A DNA stretch of 64,000 nt from Sphingomonas leidyi (GTDB lineage: Bacteria > Pseudomonadota > Alphaproteobacteria > Sphingomonadales > Sphingomonadaceae): the NCBI RefSeq assembly GCF_011761945.1, contig NZ_JAASQV010000003.1:235538-299537 (forward strand), written 5' to 3'. The notes under the pieces were generated by a model that saw nothing but the letters and a program-made list of their open reading frames with translations, did not search any database and was not told the DNA's origin. Below, in pieces: positions 43,353 through 54,900 of the stretch. Each line of letters opens with the position of its first letter. The stretch's first letter is position 1. The translations under genes and the position numbers were made by a program.

Positions 43353-44123
43353 CTAGCGCCGAAGACCGTTCGCAATGCCCATCAGCTGATCGGCGGCCTG
43401 GACGATCTGGGCATTGGCGGCATAGGCGCGCTGAACGAGCATGAGCCGCACCATTTCGTCGGTCAGCGCGACGTTCGATTGCTCGATCGAGCCCTGGACG
43501 AGCATCCCGGTGCCGTCTTCGCCTGGCACCGCTTCGCTGAGGGCACTGGCATCGTCGACGCGATAGAGGCCGCCATCGAGCCGCGAGACCGCCGATGGAT
43601 CGTTGACGCGAACGAGCTGGATCTGCCCGAGTTCGACCGGATCGGCGCTGTCCGGCACGCGCACGCGCACCACGCCGTCCTTGCCGATCTCGATCGCGCT
43701 GGCGTCGCCCGGCACCGTGATCGCGGCCCGCAACGCGACGCCATGGCTGGTCGCGAGCTGGCCGTCGTCATTCACCTTGAGCGCGCCGCCGCGCCACAGC
43801 AGCGTCTGGCCGCCCGGACCCATCAGCTCCATGAAACCCTGGCCGTCGATCGCGATGTCGAGCTGCTGGCCGGTGCGCTCCAGCTGCCCCTGTTCGTTCA
43901 GCATGAACTGGGTATCGAGCATCACCCCCGCGACATCCGCGGGAAGCTGGCGCAGATCCGGCGTCGCCACGTCCACCGGGCGGCCGGCCACCACGTCCGA
44001 AAAACGCAACTGGACGCGCTTGAACGCCGGCGTGTTCACATTGGCGATGTTGTTGGCGATGCCATCCAGCGCACGTTGCTGCGTCTGAAGGCCCACCGCT
44101 CCCACATAGAAGGCGTCACTCAT
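43353..44123 (-). CDS. flgG: Flagellar distal rod protein FlgG
   Basis: A 256-residue rod protein. The N-terminal helix is GLQTQQRALDGIANNIANVN with TPAFKR. GQQLDIAIDGQGFMELMGPG is in the middle, and the ending MVRLMLVQRAYAANAQIVQA followed by ADQLMGIANGLRR is the FlgG pattern. It overlaps flgF by ATGA. FlgG and FlgF are close relatives, so the two names rest mostly on this C-terminus. Confidence 0.88.
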   Translation of the reverse strand: MSDAFYVGAVGLQTQQRALDGIANNIANVNTPAFKRVQLRFSDVVAGRPVDVATPDLRQLPADVAGVMLDTQFMLNEQGQLERTGQQLDIAIDGQGFMELMGPGGQTLLWRGGALKVNDDGQLATSHGVALRAAITVPGDASAIEIGKDGVVRVRVPDSADPVELGQIQLVRVNDPSAVSRLDGGLYRVDDASALSEAVPGEDGTGMLVQGSIEQSNVALTDEMVRLMLVQRAYAANAQIVQAADQLMGIANGLRR

Positions 44124-44827
44124 CGCGTCTGTCCCAGGCTGGAGATCGCGCGGCCGATCAGATCGTCATAGACCTGCACCAGGCGAGCGCCGCCTTCCGA
44201 CTGGCGCAGCGCGGTCATCATCGCGACCATTTCGTCGCCCATCTCGACATTCGAGCTTTCCACCATGCCCTGGCGGATCACCGGCCCGCCGACCGTGTCC
44301 ATCGCGCCCGCCCCGGCCGAGAAATAGGATTCGCCAACCGGTGTCAGCGCCTGCGGGTCCCTGGCGGCGAACAGCTCGATCCGGGTGACCGGTCGACCGT
44401 CCTCGATCACGGTGCCGTCCTGCTGGATGGTCGCCGCCTGGCGATCGAGCACCAGGTCGCCGCCGCCCTGCTGCTGCAGCACATAGCCTTGCGGCGAGAC
44501 CAGCGTACCGTCCGCGGCAAGCTTGAACTGGCCCTGGCGCGAATAGACGATGCTGTCGCCCGCACGGAGCTGGAAGAACCCGTCGCCGCTGATCGCGAGG
44601 TCGAACGGATTGCGCGTCTCGGTGAGCTTGCCCTGCGCGAAATTGCGGCGGACCGCGACCTCGGGAAGCGGCATCGCATCGTTCCCCGAAGCCTGGAGAA
44701 GCTGCGAAAACCCTATCTGCCGCTTGAAACCGGGTGTGGAAACATTGGCGACGTTGTGCGCCGCTACTTCCAGCTTTCTTTCGGACGCACTAAGAATAGC
44801 CGTCGCCGCTTCGACGAGCCCCGACAT
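44120..44827 (-). CDS. flgF: Flagellar rod protein FlgF
   Basis: A 235-residue rod protein and first gene of the long minus-strand operon, with GGGGGGA upstream of its ATG. The N-terminus (ASERKLEVAAHNVANVSTPG, then FKRQ) and the middle NPFDLAISGDGFFQLRAGDS match FlgF/FlgG proteins. The C-terminal VQVYDDLIGRAISSLGQTR is divergent. The gap before it (279 bp) should hold the operon promoter. Confidence 0.87.
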   Translation of the reverse strand: MSGLVEAATAILSASERKLEVAAHNVANVSTPGFKRQIGFSQLLQASGNDAMPLPEVAVRRNFAQGKLTETRNPFDLAISGDGFFQLRAGDSIVYSRQGQFKLAADGTLVSPQGYVLQQQGGGDLVLDRQAATIQQDGTVIEDGRPVTRIELFAARDPQALTPVGESYFSAGAGAMDTVGGPVIRQGMVESSNVEMGDEMVAMMTALRQSEGGARLVQVYDDLIGRAISSLGQTR

Positions 44828-44841
44828 TTCATCCCCCCGTT

Positions 44842-44881
44842 ACTGTCCCGATATGAGACAGTCCGGGGTGTCTGCCGTCAA
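44842..44881 (-). promoter_or_regulatory. Putative promoter and operator of the flgF operon
   Basis: On the minus strand TTGACG (44881-44876) can be a -35 box. At 17 bp the -10 position reads TCTCAT, which is weak. A perfect inverted repeat ACTGTC-N9-GACAGT (44842-44862) covers that -10 position, a layout typical of a repressor or activator site. The rest of the 44828-45106 gap is AT-richer than its surroundings and shows no gene. Confidence 0.35.
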
Positions 44882-45106
44882 GTGCCTCCGATTAAGAAAT
44901 ATTTCGATGTGTTGCGGCAACGTTTCAACCGCGGAAATCCCGCGATTCGCCGAAATCCCATTCCATCCCAGACAGCTATGGGCCTCGGCTCCAAGTGCCT
45001 TTTGCTGCCATTTCGGTTCATTCTTTTCGGAGCAATTCCACGCTTCGAACCGGAAAGGCCCTCCTCCGATTCGCATGCGATGCCGGCCGCCGACGTCCTT
45101 GCCCGA

Positions 45107-45448
45107 TCAGTTCTGCGCGTCGCCGACTTCGCGCCATGGGCCGGTCTGATCCCGCTCGAACGCGCTGCCGATCGCGCTGTCGAGGATCGAAAGGATCGCC
45201 GGATCATAGTTTGCGATGGTATTCACCGCGTAGAAATCATGCCGGGAAGCGTCCGCCATGTACGCGTCGTCTTCGTCTCCGGCGAAGAACCGCCAGCCGC
45301 TATCCGCCCCGTTCACCGGCCGCTCCCGATAGGCATAGCCGATCATCCTGCCGTCAACGGTTACGCGGTCCGTGGCGGTCGCGGCGCCCCAGCCGCTGAC
45401 GAGCGCGACCATGTCCTCGGCGGCGATCCTATACTGCTTTTCCGGCAT
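45107..45448 (-). CDS. DUF2185 protein, likely Imm33-type immunity protein
   Basis: A 113-residue protein. GYAYRERPVNGADSGWRFFA, the nearby GDEDDAYM and DPAILSILDSAIGSAFERD follow the DUF2185 pattern, classed among polymorphic-toxin immunity proteins (Imm33). No signal peptide is present, so it acts in the cytoplasm. It overlaps the ankyrin gene by 20 bp and lies at the end of the toxin gene array, as expected for an antidote that protects the producer and its kin. The toxin it neutralises is presumed to be the GH-E nuclease. Confidence 0.82.
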   Translation of the reverse strand: MPEKQYRIAAEDMVALVSGWGAATATDRVTVDGRMIGYAYRERPVNGADSGWRFFAGDEDDAYMADASRHDFYAVNTIANYDPAILSILDSAIGSAFERDQTGPWREVGDAQN

Positions 45449-45914
45449 GCCTCAGCTTCTCGATCAGTTGCGCGTTGCCCATGTCGATCGCCAGGTCGAG
45501 CGGCGACTTGCCCGCCCTGTTGCGGGTATCCGGATCCGCGCCATGGGCAAGGAGCAGATCGACCAGCGCATAATCGCCCCGCGCGGACATCACCGCGGTC
45601 CAGAGCGCGCCATTGCCATGCTTGTTCGTCGCGTTGACGTCGGCACCCGCGCGGATCAGCTTCTCGGCCAGAGGATAATATTGATATTCCATGGCATAAT
45701 GGAGCGCCGTGAAACCGGAACGATCGCGATTGTCGAGGTCGACGCCGCGCTCCACCAGCCAAGCCGCAAGCTCGGGCTTGCGGCTGGCAATGGCCTCCTG
45801 AAGGGTCGTCTGGCCGATATCCCCCTTTGCCCGGATGTCATCGGCAGTGATCCGCGTTTCGATCGCCGGCGCATCGGACCGAATCAGCGTGAAGACGGCC
45901 GCTTCGGGTATCAT
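45429..45914 (-). CDS. Ankyrin-repeat protein, likely immunity protein
   Basis: A 161-residue cytoplasmic protein with three to four ankyrin repeats. The clearest units are NRDRSGFTALHYAMEYQYYP and LVDLLLAHGADPDTRNRAGK with SPLDLAIDMGN. Its ATG overlaps the stop of the giant RHS toxin gene (ATGA). Ankyrin proteins directly behind a nuclease toxin are a recognised immunity type. Having both this and a DUF2185 gene suggests either two-part protection or an orphan immunity gene kept from an earlier toxin tip. Confidence 0.85.
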   Translation of the reverse strand: MIPEAAVFTLIRSDAPAIETRITADDIRAKGDIGQTTLQEAIASRKPELAAWLVERGVDLDNRDRSGFTALHYAMEYQYYPLAEKLIRAGADVNATNKHGNGALWTAVMSARGDYALVDLLLAHGADPDTRNRAGKSPLDLAIDMGNAQLIEKLRHAGKAV

Positions 45915-48900
45915 TGGTATCTCCTGCTCCTGTTGGCGCCAGGCGCCTCCGGCTGGTAATTCCGCGGATCATGATATTCGCGGAGGAACTGCTCGCGACT
46001 AATCTGCCCGCTCATATACCGATCGTGCAAGGTCTTGTAGTCCTTGCCCGGAAGATGGCCCATGTCCCACTGGCCATTGCGGTTCCGGCCACGGTCCCAG
46101 GTAAGGACCTCGCCGGTATTGGGATCGCGTACCACACCGTCCGGCGAGCGGCGCACCGCATTCTCCCAGACGCTGTCGACCTGGCCCCGCGCGTAGCTCG
46201 GGCGGCTGCGCGCATAGGGCATGCGCCGCGTGGTGGGCGTCGGATCGGGCGTGGATACCGGCGTCTCGATCGTCGGCGCGCGACGGACCGCGCCGCGCAG
46301 GCGCTGCGCGATGCCCTTTGCGAGCGATGGCAGCGAACGCAGCGTCCCGACGATGTCGCGCGAGCTCAACCCGAGCTGGATCAGCGTAGCCGCGCCCACT
46401 GCACCGGCGGACGCTTCGGTCGGGTCATATCCCTTGTCGTCATAGCGGTTGCCGACCGCGTCGCTGACATATTGCGTGGCGGCGCCCTGGAGCTGGCCGA
46501 CGGCCTGGCTGATGAAGAACTTGGCCGGCCCGCCGAAATACCAGGTCGCCGCATCCGCGGTATAGCCGGCAACCGTCACGCCGATCCGCAACCAGGGGCG
46601 CGAATCGATGACTTCGCCGATCCGCTGCGCCTTGTCGCCGACGATGCTTACCGCACTGTCCACCGCGACGACGCCGAGCGCCGCCCCCTGACGCGTACCG
46701 TCGGTGGGCAGGTCCTCGCGCCGGTATCCGATGACGACGACCGTCTGGAGGATCTCGCCGGTCTGCGGATCGACGGTCGGCGGGGCATTGTTCTGTGCGT
46801 TCTGTTCGGCGATCTGCGCATCGTATCTCGCCGGATCATAGCCCCGCCCGCCGGACCGAAGCGCTTCGTTGATCTGCGCGTCGCTATAGCCTGACGCACG
46901 ACCGGCGATCGTTGCCAACGTGCGCTTGTTGGCGGCGAGCCGGCTCAGCGCGCCTTCGCGACGCGCCTCATAGTCGCCGACGGTCTCGTTCCGGCCCTGC
47001 GGGCGGGCATAGTCGTCCGAGATCCTCGGCGCGTCGAGATAGGCGGCCCGGACCTCGGCAAGCTGGTCCTTGTCGGTGATGCCATATTCCGCGGCGAACC
47101 GCTGGGTTTCCGACTCGGCATATTCGATCCGCGCCTGCTCCTTGGTGCTGGTGACGCCGTTGAACAGGATGTCGCCGATCGTTTGCGCGATGACGTCCGG
47201 GATCGCGGCGACCACCGCGTCGCCGAAGCTCGTGCCCTCGATCGCGCTGCGCGTCGCGGCATTGGCGATGGTGCTCGCCGCACCCTGGGCGAAGTTGACG
47301 AGATAGTTGCCGATCGAATTGTTCTGGCTGATCGGCTCCACGCCCATCCACTTGCCGGCCTGATAGCCGACCGCCGCACCCACCCCGGCGGCCGCGACGC
47401 CGGCCCAGCTGAACTTGTCCTGCAAGCCGGTGGCGACGCCGATGCCCTGGGTTATCGCGCTGCCGGCGGCACCGCGCGCCGCGGCACCGATGATCCCGCC
47501 GCCGCCAAATGCCTCGTTGAGACCGCCCGACACCAGCGAGCCGATCGCGGCCATGCCGACTGCCTTCCAGCTGAACTTGTCCTGGATGCCCGTCGCAACG
47601 CCGATGCCCTGGCTGACGATCGAGCCGATGGCCGCGGCACCCGCGCCGATGGCCAGCCCGCCGGCCACGCCGGCGGCACCGATCAGGCCGCCGCCGACGA
47701 CGGTGGTGATCCCGGCGCCGACGCTGGTCGCCAGGCCGGCGGCCGCCAGCGCGGCGCCCGCGGTCACCACGGTGACTGCGATCGCCACCACCGCGAGGAT
47801 GATCGCGCCGAAGACGCCGCACTTGTTCTTCTTCTGCTGCTGCGGCTGCGGCGTCGACGGGGTTACGTCGCCGATCGCCTCGCCCGGATTATAGGGCTTG
47901 AGCCCGGAGGCGTTGTAGCTCGACTTCACCACGCCGCTCGGCAGCGTCAGCGTCCGCCCCTCGACGAGCGCGGAGGCACCGGTCAGGCCATTCGCCTCGG
48001 CCAGGCGATACCAGAGGTTGGAGTCGCCATAGATGGAGAGCGCGATGCCCTGGAGCGTGTCGCCGGCCCGCACGGTGTAGCTGCCGCCCGACGAACCCTG
48101 GCTGTAGCTGTTGATCGGATCGTAGCTGTTGGCGAACTCCGCGTAGGAGCTGCCATAGCTCGCGCCGTTGCGGAACGCGCCCGGCGTGGTCGGCGAGACG
48201 GTCTGACGCTCGCTGATCGACTGTGCGGTCGACACGTCGTTGGTGCCGTTGTTACCGACATAGCCCAGCTGGCGCGCGTTGAACCGATACCAGATCTCGT
48301 GCGGATCGCCGTTGGACCAGTTATAGTCCTGTTCGTCCCGGCGGATGATCTGCCCCTCGCCGTTCATCTTGAACGTGACGTTGCGCGCGCGGGCATCGCC
48401 GACATAGAGCGACGTCAGCTGGCCTAGGCCGTTATAATAGAAGCTGGTGTAATAAGTAGTCGACTGGCCGGTATTCGGCTTGTGCGCGATCTGCGACTGC
48501 ACCGCGCCGTCCCACCAGGTATAGCTGTTGGTGGTCATCGTATCGGGCGCGTTCGCGTTGTTGTTGTCGCGATAGTTGATCGTCGATACGCTCAGCACCG
48601 ATCCCAGCGCATAGTTGGACCCATAGCCATAGTCGTAATAGCTGTACGACTGATAGGTGTGCCCGTCATACTTCTTGGTCGACGTGCTCTCGTAGGTGAC
48701 CTGCCCCTTGTTGTTGTAGCCGACATTGCGGCTATAGGCGATCGCCGAACCATAGGCCTCATAGTCGTTCTGCTGGGTCATGTGGCCCACCAGGTCGTAA
48801 TAGAAGCGCGAGCGCACCGTGCCGGTCGCGGGCGCCGCGGGGATCGTCCCGGGCGGGGTCGCGACGCCGGTGTTATAGTCATAGTCCTCGGAGACATAGC

Positions 48901-51900
48901 CGCCGATCGAGGTCTGGATCTCGTAGATACGGCCGGCGCTGTTATAGATATAATTCTCGCGGCTCTCGTAATAGCTGCCCGCGTAGTAATAGCCCCATTC
49001 ATAGTCGTAATAACCGGGCGAATATTCGGTCCGCATGACGGCGATGCGCTGGCCGGCGAGATCGTACAGGATGTCCTGGCCGCCGCCGGTGCCGTACACC
49101 GCTTCGCCGCGGACGATCTGGCCGCCGCGCAGCGTGCCCTTGTCGGTGACCACCCGGCCCATGCTGTCGTAGCGGAACCAATAGTCGCTGGTCGTCGAAT
49201 AGGACGAGACATTGCCCTGATAGTCGAGCGTCCGATAAGTCGCCGTGGTCCGGCGGACATTGCCGTTCGCATCATATTCATAGGCGATGTTCGCCGCGGG
49301 CATCGTCGCCGTGCCCGCCTCGGCGAACGTCTTCAGCCGGCCCAGCGCGTCATAGGTGACGCTCGAATTCTGCAGCGTCGCCGAAGTGGTATAGTAGCTC
49401 TCGTCGACCCAGTAGCTGTTGGTCACGTACCCGTAATAGGGGTCATATTCCTCGTACCAGTAGCCCGGCGAATAATAGCCCGCTTCCTCGCTGGTCTGCT
49501 CGGTCAGGCGCTGGCCCAGCTTGTCGTAGCTGTAGGTGGAGACCGTCCGCGCCCAGCTGGTGTTCACCTGCGGATTGGGGGTGCCCACGATCGTCTGGCC
49601 GATCATGCCGGTGTTGAGATAATTATAGGTCGTATAGAGCCCGCCCGTACCCACCTGGCTCAGCCGGCCCGAAATGTCGTAGCTGTAGCTCCAGACGTGT
49701 CCGCCAAGGTCGGTCTTGGCGGTGGTGCGGTTGAAGACATCCTTGCTTTCGACGAGTGTCTTGCCGTTGGCGTAGGTCGTTACCTGGGTCCAGCCGCCAA
49801 AGGTGCCGATCCCGCTGGTCGAGATGCCGCCGTTCCACGAATAGCCGGCCGTGGTGAGGTCGCCGCCGAACGCCAGCTGGCTGGTCACCCGGCCGAGCGC
49901 ATCATATTCGGTCAGCGCCTTTTCGGGCGTGTAGCCGATGATCGGCGTGTAATATTCCCAATGGCCCCCGCCGCCATAATAGCCGCCATAGGGATCATAG
50001 GGATCCTCGACCCAATAGGATTCCTCCGGGCCGTAGATCGGGTTCTGATAGAGGTTGTTCCATGCCTGGATGCGCTGGCCCAGCCCGTCATAGGCATAGT
50101 TCTCGACCAGGCCGCCATAATGCGAGACGCCGGTGACGCGGCTCATCGCGTCATAATCCTGGGTGGTGACCCGGCCGATCTGGTCGGTGATGCGCCGCGT
50201 ATCGCCATGGATATCATAGGCGTTGGCGATCTTGCCGCCATCGGCCGCGAAGCTGGTGACGACCAGCGCCTGGCTGACGCCATAGCCGGTGCCGGCAAGC
50301 AGGCTCCGCGTCGAGAGGTTGCCGTTCGCATCGCGCCCGCCGATCAGCCGGCCGCTCAGGTCGTAATAATAATATTCGGTGGGGCGAACGCTCTGCTGGG
50401 CGCCATTCTCGAGCGTGATCGAAACGGTCGGGCTCTCGCTCTTCGTCAGCTTGCCCATCGTGTTGTAGGTATAGGTGAGCGTCGCGCCGAGCGCATTCGT
50501 CTCGCTCGCGATCTCGCCGAACGCGTTGTAGCCGCGCGCAGTGACGAACTGGTCGCTGGCCGAAGCGCTCAGCTGGCGCCCCTCCTCCACCACCTGCACC
50601 GCGAGGTTGCGCTTGTCGTAGCTCGTATAGGTGGCGTTGACCGTCGACAGGCCCACCAGCGAGAGCGCGCCCAGGAAGGACTGGCCGGCCAGGTTCGTCC
50701 CGGCCGAGGTGATCGCGACGGTCTGGTTGCCGTTGCGATCATAGCCGAAGAACTTCCAGACGCCGTCCCCCGAATTGGTCGCGGTCAGGCGGCCGGCATT
50801 GTCATATTGGTTCTCGGTCTGCCAAAGCCCGTTGACGCCGTTCCGGGAGACCTGCCCATAGCTGTTATACTGGGTCTGGCTATAATCGATCATCGCGAAG
50901 CCGCCGCCGTTCCAGGTGGCGACGCCCTGGAACACCTTGCGGCCGGCAAGGTCGTAGCGTGACGCGATGGCGTCGGTGACGGCGCCGCCCGCCGCAGTGG
51001 CGCGCGTATAGCTTTCCTTCTTCACCCGGCCCGCGACGTCATAGGCATAATAGCGGCTGAAGCCGGAGGCGTCGGTGGTGCTCGCCAGGCGCCCATCGGC
51101 GCCGTAGCTGTAGGTCGTCACGCGCGCCGCGGCGTTGGTCGCCCCGGATTGCACGGTACGCGACAGGTTGCCCAGGCCGTCATAGAGATATTGGGTGGTC
51201 GGCGAGACCCACTGGCCGTTGAAGTCGACAAAGGCCGAGCGTGTCTCCACGCCCAGCCGGCCCGCGCCGTCATAGCCGTAGAAGGTCTGGTCGCCGCTCG
51301 ACTCGGTCTTGCGGACTACCTGTCCCAGGCCGTTGTAGAGATATTGCACGATCGCGGTGCCGCTGACCGAGCTCAGCGCCCCATTGCCCGCATTGACCGA
51401 ATAGGCCTCGACCGAGAGCCGCGCCTCCCAGGTGCGATTGCCCTGCCGATCATACCCATATTGCGTGACCCGGTCGGCACCCGACGTGCCCACGCCCGGT
51501 GCGCCACCCAGCGACGCCGCACCGGCATAGCGCGTGGCGTAGCGGCGCTCCTCGGTGACATTGTTGTCGGGATCATAGCCCCAGCTCGTCAGATAGCCTT
51601 CGGCATCGAGCTGCCCGGTCTTGCGGCCGAGCGCGTCGTACCAGCTATAGGTCTCGCCGCCATTGGGATCGACGACCTTCTTGAGGTTGCCGACGCCGTC
51701 ATAGGTGTAGCTGGTGGTGAGATTCGCCGCGGCATAGCCCGTCGCGTAGCTTCCGGTGACGACGTTCAGCACCTGGCTCGAGCTCGTACGGCCGAGCGCG
51801 TCATAGTTGAACAGGGTCTCGCGATAGCCGGTCGCGGGCGGCGAGGGCGGCGTGCTGCCGACGCTCCCCGGCAGGGCGATCGAGCCCGCATAGACGCGGT

Positions 51901-54900
51901 TCGACTTTACGTTGCCCGCAGCATCATAGGTGAAGCTCGAATAGGTGTTCTCGCTGGCCGAGGTCTGGCGGATCTCGACCGTCTTGCGATTGAGCGCGTC
52001 ATAGTAGAACAGCCGGCGCGCACCCGCGACGTCGATCATTTCCTTGACGTTGCCGCGCAGGTCGTAGCGGATCGTCTCGACCGGAGTGACCGTCGACACC
52101 GTGACGAGATCGTCGGCGATCACCGAAACCGCGTCGCCGCGCGTCTCGATCAGGCGATCGTTCTTGTCGAAACCATAGGTCGTGGTGCGGCGGTTGGAAA
52201 GATTGTCGGCCTCCACCACCTTGGTGCGATTGCCGCGCGCATCATATTCATAGCGGTTGACCACGGTCGAGCTGGTGAGGTTGCCCGCGGCATCATAGGT
52301 CGGCTTGGGCAGCGTCTCGGTGAGCACCCGGCCGAGGCGATCATGGGTATAGGTCGTCGCCGCCCCGGCGACGGCGCTGTCGGTCGACGATTTTGCCGTG
52401 ACCGAGAGCCGGTTGCCGAGCCCGTCATAGCTGTAGGTTTCGAAGAAACCCATCGCATCGGTCGTGCGGAGGAGCCGGCCCAGCTTGTCGTAGAGGAAGC
52501 TGGTGGTGGCATCCTCGGTGCCGTTCGCGGCCACCGAGGGCGGCGTCGCCATGGCGGCGGTGCCGGTCACCTGGTTGAAGCGGCGGGTCAGGCTCGCCTT
52601 CTCGCCAAAGGCGGTATAGCTGGTTTCGGTCAGGTAGTTGCCGGCATCGCGCGTCTGCGTGATCCGCCCGAGCCGATCGTACCAGCTATAGCTCGAATAG
52701 CCCAGCGCATCGGTGGCCTTCCAGGCCTGGCCGAACGCATTGTATTCGTAGCTGGAGACACCGCCCAGCGCATCCGTCTGCGTCTTGAGCTGGCCGAGCT
52801 TGTCATAGGTGAAATTGGTGACGTTGCCGTTGGGATCCGTAGCCTGGATCCGGTTGCCGAGGCCATCATAGGCATAGCTGGTCGTCGACGCCTGCGCGGT
52901 GCCCCAGGCGCGAACCTCGGTGACGACTCGCCCGGCGGCGTCATAGCCATAGGCGGTGATCACCTGGTCGCCCGTACCATAGGCATCGTACCGGGCGTTG
53001 AGCTTGCCGGTCGCGGTATAGTCGTACAGCGTCAGGACGCCGAGGGCGTCATACTCGGTGTAGAGCATGCCGTCGGGGTGATAGCCATAGCTGTGCGCGG
53101 CATAGTCGCCCGCCCCCGCCGTCGCCGCGTCGACCTGGCCGATCGTCGTCGCGTTCGAAACGCTGATCCTGTTGTTCCAGAGGATGCTGGCCGTGATCTT
53201 GCCCGAGGCACTATAGTCGGTCCGCGAGACGAAGCCTTCGGCGTTCACCACATAGCGGGCCTCGCCGCGCGCCGTGTACCAGGTGCGGGTGATCCGGTCG
53301 GCAGCGCCGCCCGCGTTGTTGCCCGACCACCCGTTCATCGTCGAGACGGACGGGAGCGAGCCGGTCACGTACTTGGCTGCATATTGGACCGAGCGGATCA
53401 CCTGGCCGCTCGTATCGTAGCTCAGCCCGACGACACCGCCATCGGCATCGATCGAGAAGGCAAGCTGGCCCGCCGCGTCATAGACCGACCAGCTGGTCCG
53501 GTTGTCGGCATTGCTCGCCAGCGAAGCGGTGAGTGCCTTGACGTTGTCATAGGTATAGTCGCCGGTCGCGGCCATTGCCGCGGCATATTGCACCGTGCTG
53601 GTCCGCAGGCCCGCCGCGTCATAGCCATAGGCAGTGACCTGGTTGAGCCCGTCGACGACATAGCGCAGCAGCCCCTGGCCGTCATAGACGTACCGCACCA
53701 CGCGGTCGCCGGCCGAACTGCCGACGCTCGCCGCCAGGTCGTTGAAGCTGCCCGCCGCGCGCAGCCCCGCGGGGACGGCGTTGTACGAAGCGATCTCGGA
53801 GACCTTGTTGCCCGCCTTGTCATAGACGTTCCGGACCAGGAAGCCCTCTCCGTCCAGCCTGCCGAGCAGGCGGCCGTCGCGATCGTAGAAGCTGCGCGTG
53901 ATCGCATCGGCGGCGGTCGGCGCCGGGATGTCGGTGAGCAGCGGCGGGGTGGTCTTGAAGCCGGCGATCTGTCCCGCGGTCAGCTTGACGGCATAGGCGG
54001 TGGTGCCGACCAGGCGACCGGACTTGTCATAGGCCATGGTCGCCACGCTGCCGTCGCCCGCGATCGAAGCGACGACCTGGCCCAGCTTGTCATAGACCGA
54101 CCAGCTCCACAGATCCGCACCCGACGCGCCCGGGCGGATGGCGCCCACATCGAACACGCTGTCCGGATTCTGGAGGATGGCCAGCTGGCCGGCGGTCAGG
54201 CGCGTCGCGTAGCGCGTGGTCGAGACGATGCGATCGTTCGCATCGTAGCGATACTCGGTCATGTCGCCATAATGGTTGACGTCGGCGATCAGCCGGCCCG
54301 CCTTGTCATAGGCGGAATAGCGGCTGAGCCCGGCAGCGTCGGTCGCGATCCGCACGCGGCCCAGCTTGTCGTACTGGCTGGCGGCGGTCCCGCTCGCGAC
54401 ATAGCTGCCGCTATCGGTCAAGCTGACCAGGTCGCCGGCCTTGTTGTAGGTGGAGGTCGACACATAGCCCGATGCGAGCGTGACCGTCGTGGTCGTCGCC
54501 GTATCGTTGAAGACGAAGCTGGTGGTGCCGCCGTTGATGTCGGTCGAGGCGGTTATGCGGCCCATTCCGTCATAGACGAAGGTCTCGGCGACCTGCCCCT
54601 CGTTGCTGCGCGCGAGCAGCCGGCCCGCCTGGTCATAGGTGTAGTAGGTGCGCCGCGCGCCCTCCGCCGCCGATTCCGCGCCTCCGGCGCCGGCGATCCC
54701 GAAGCTGCGCGTCGAGGTCATGCTCCCGCGCGCATCATAGGTGTTCAGGGTGATCTGGGTCGACGACCGGTCGGCCAGGCCGTTGCGCCATGCGTCCATC
54801 GTCGCTTCGCTGAGCGCGCCGGCGCCGATCCCATAGCTGTGCTCGGGATATTCGATCTTGTACTGGAGCTCGCCCGCCGCCGTGTAGCGGAATTCGGTCA

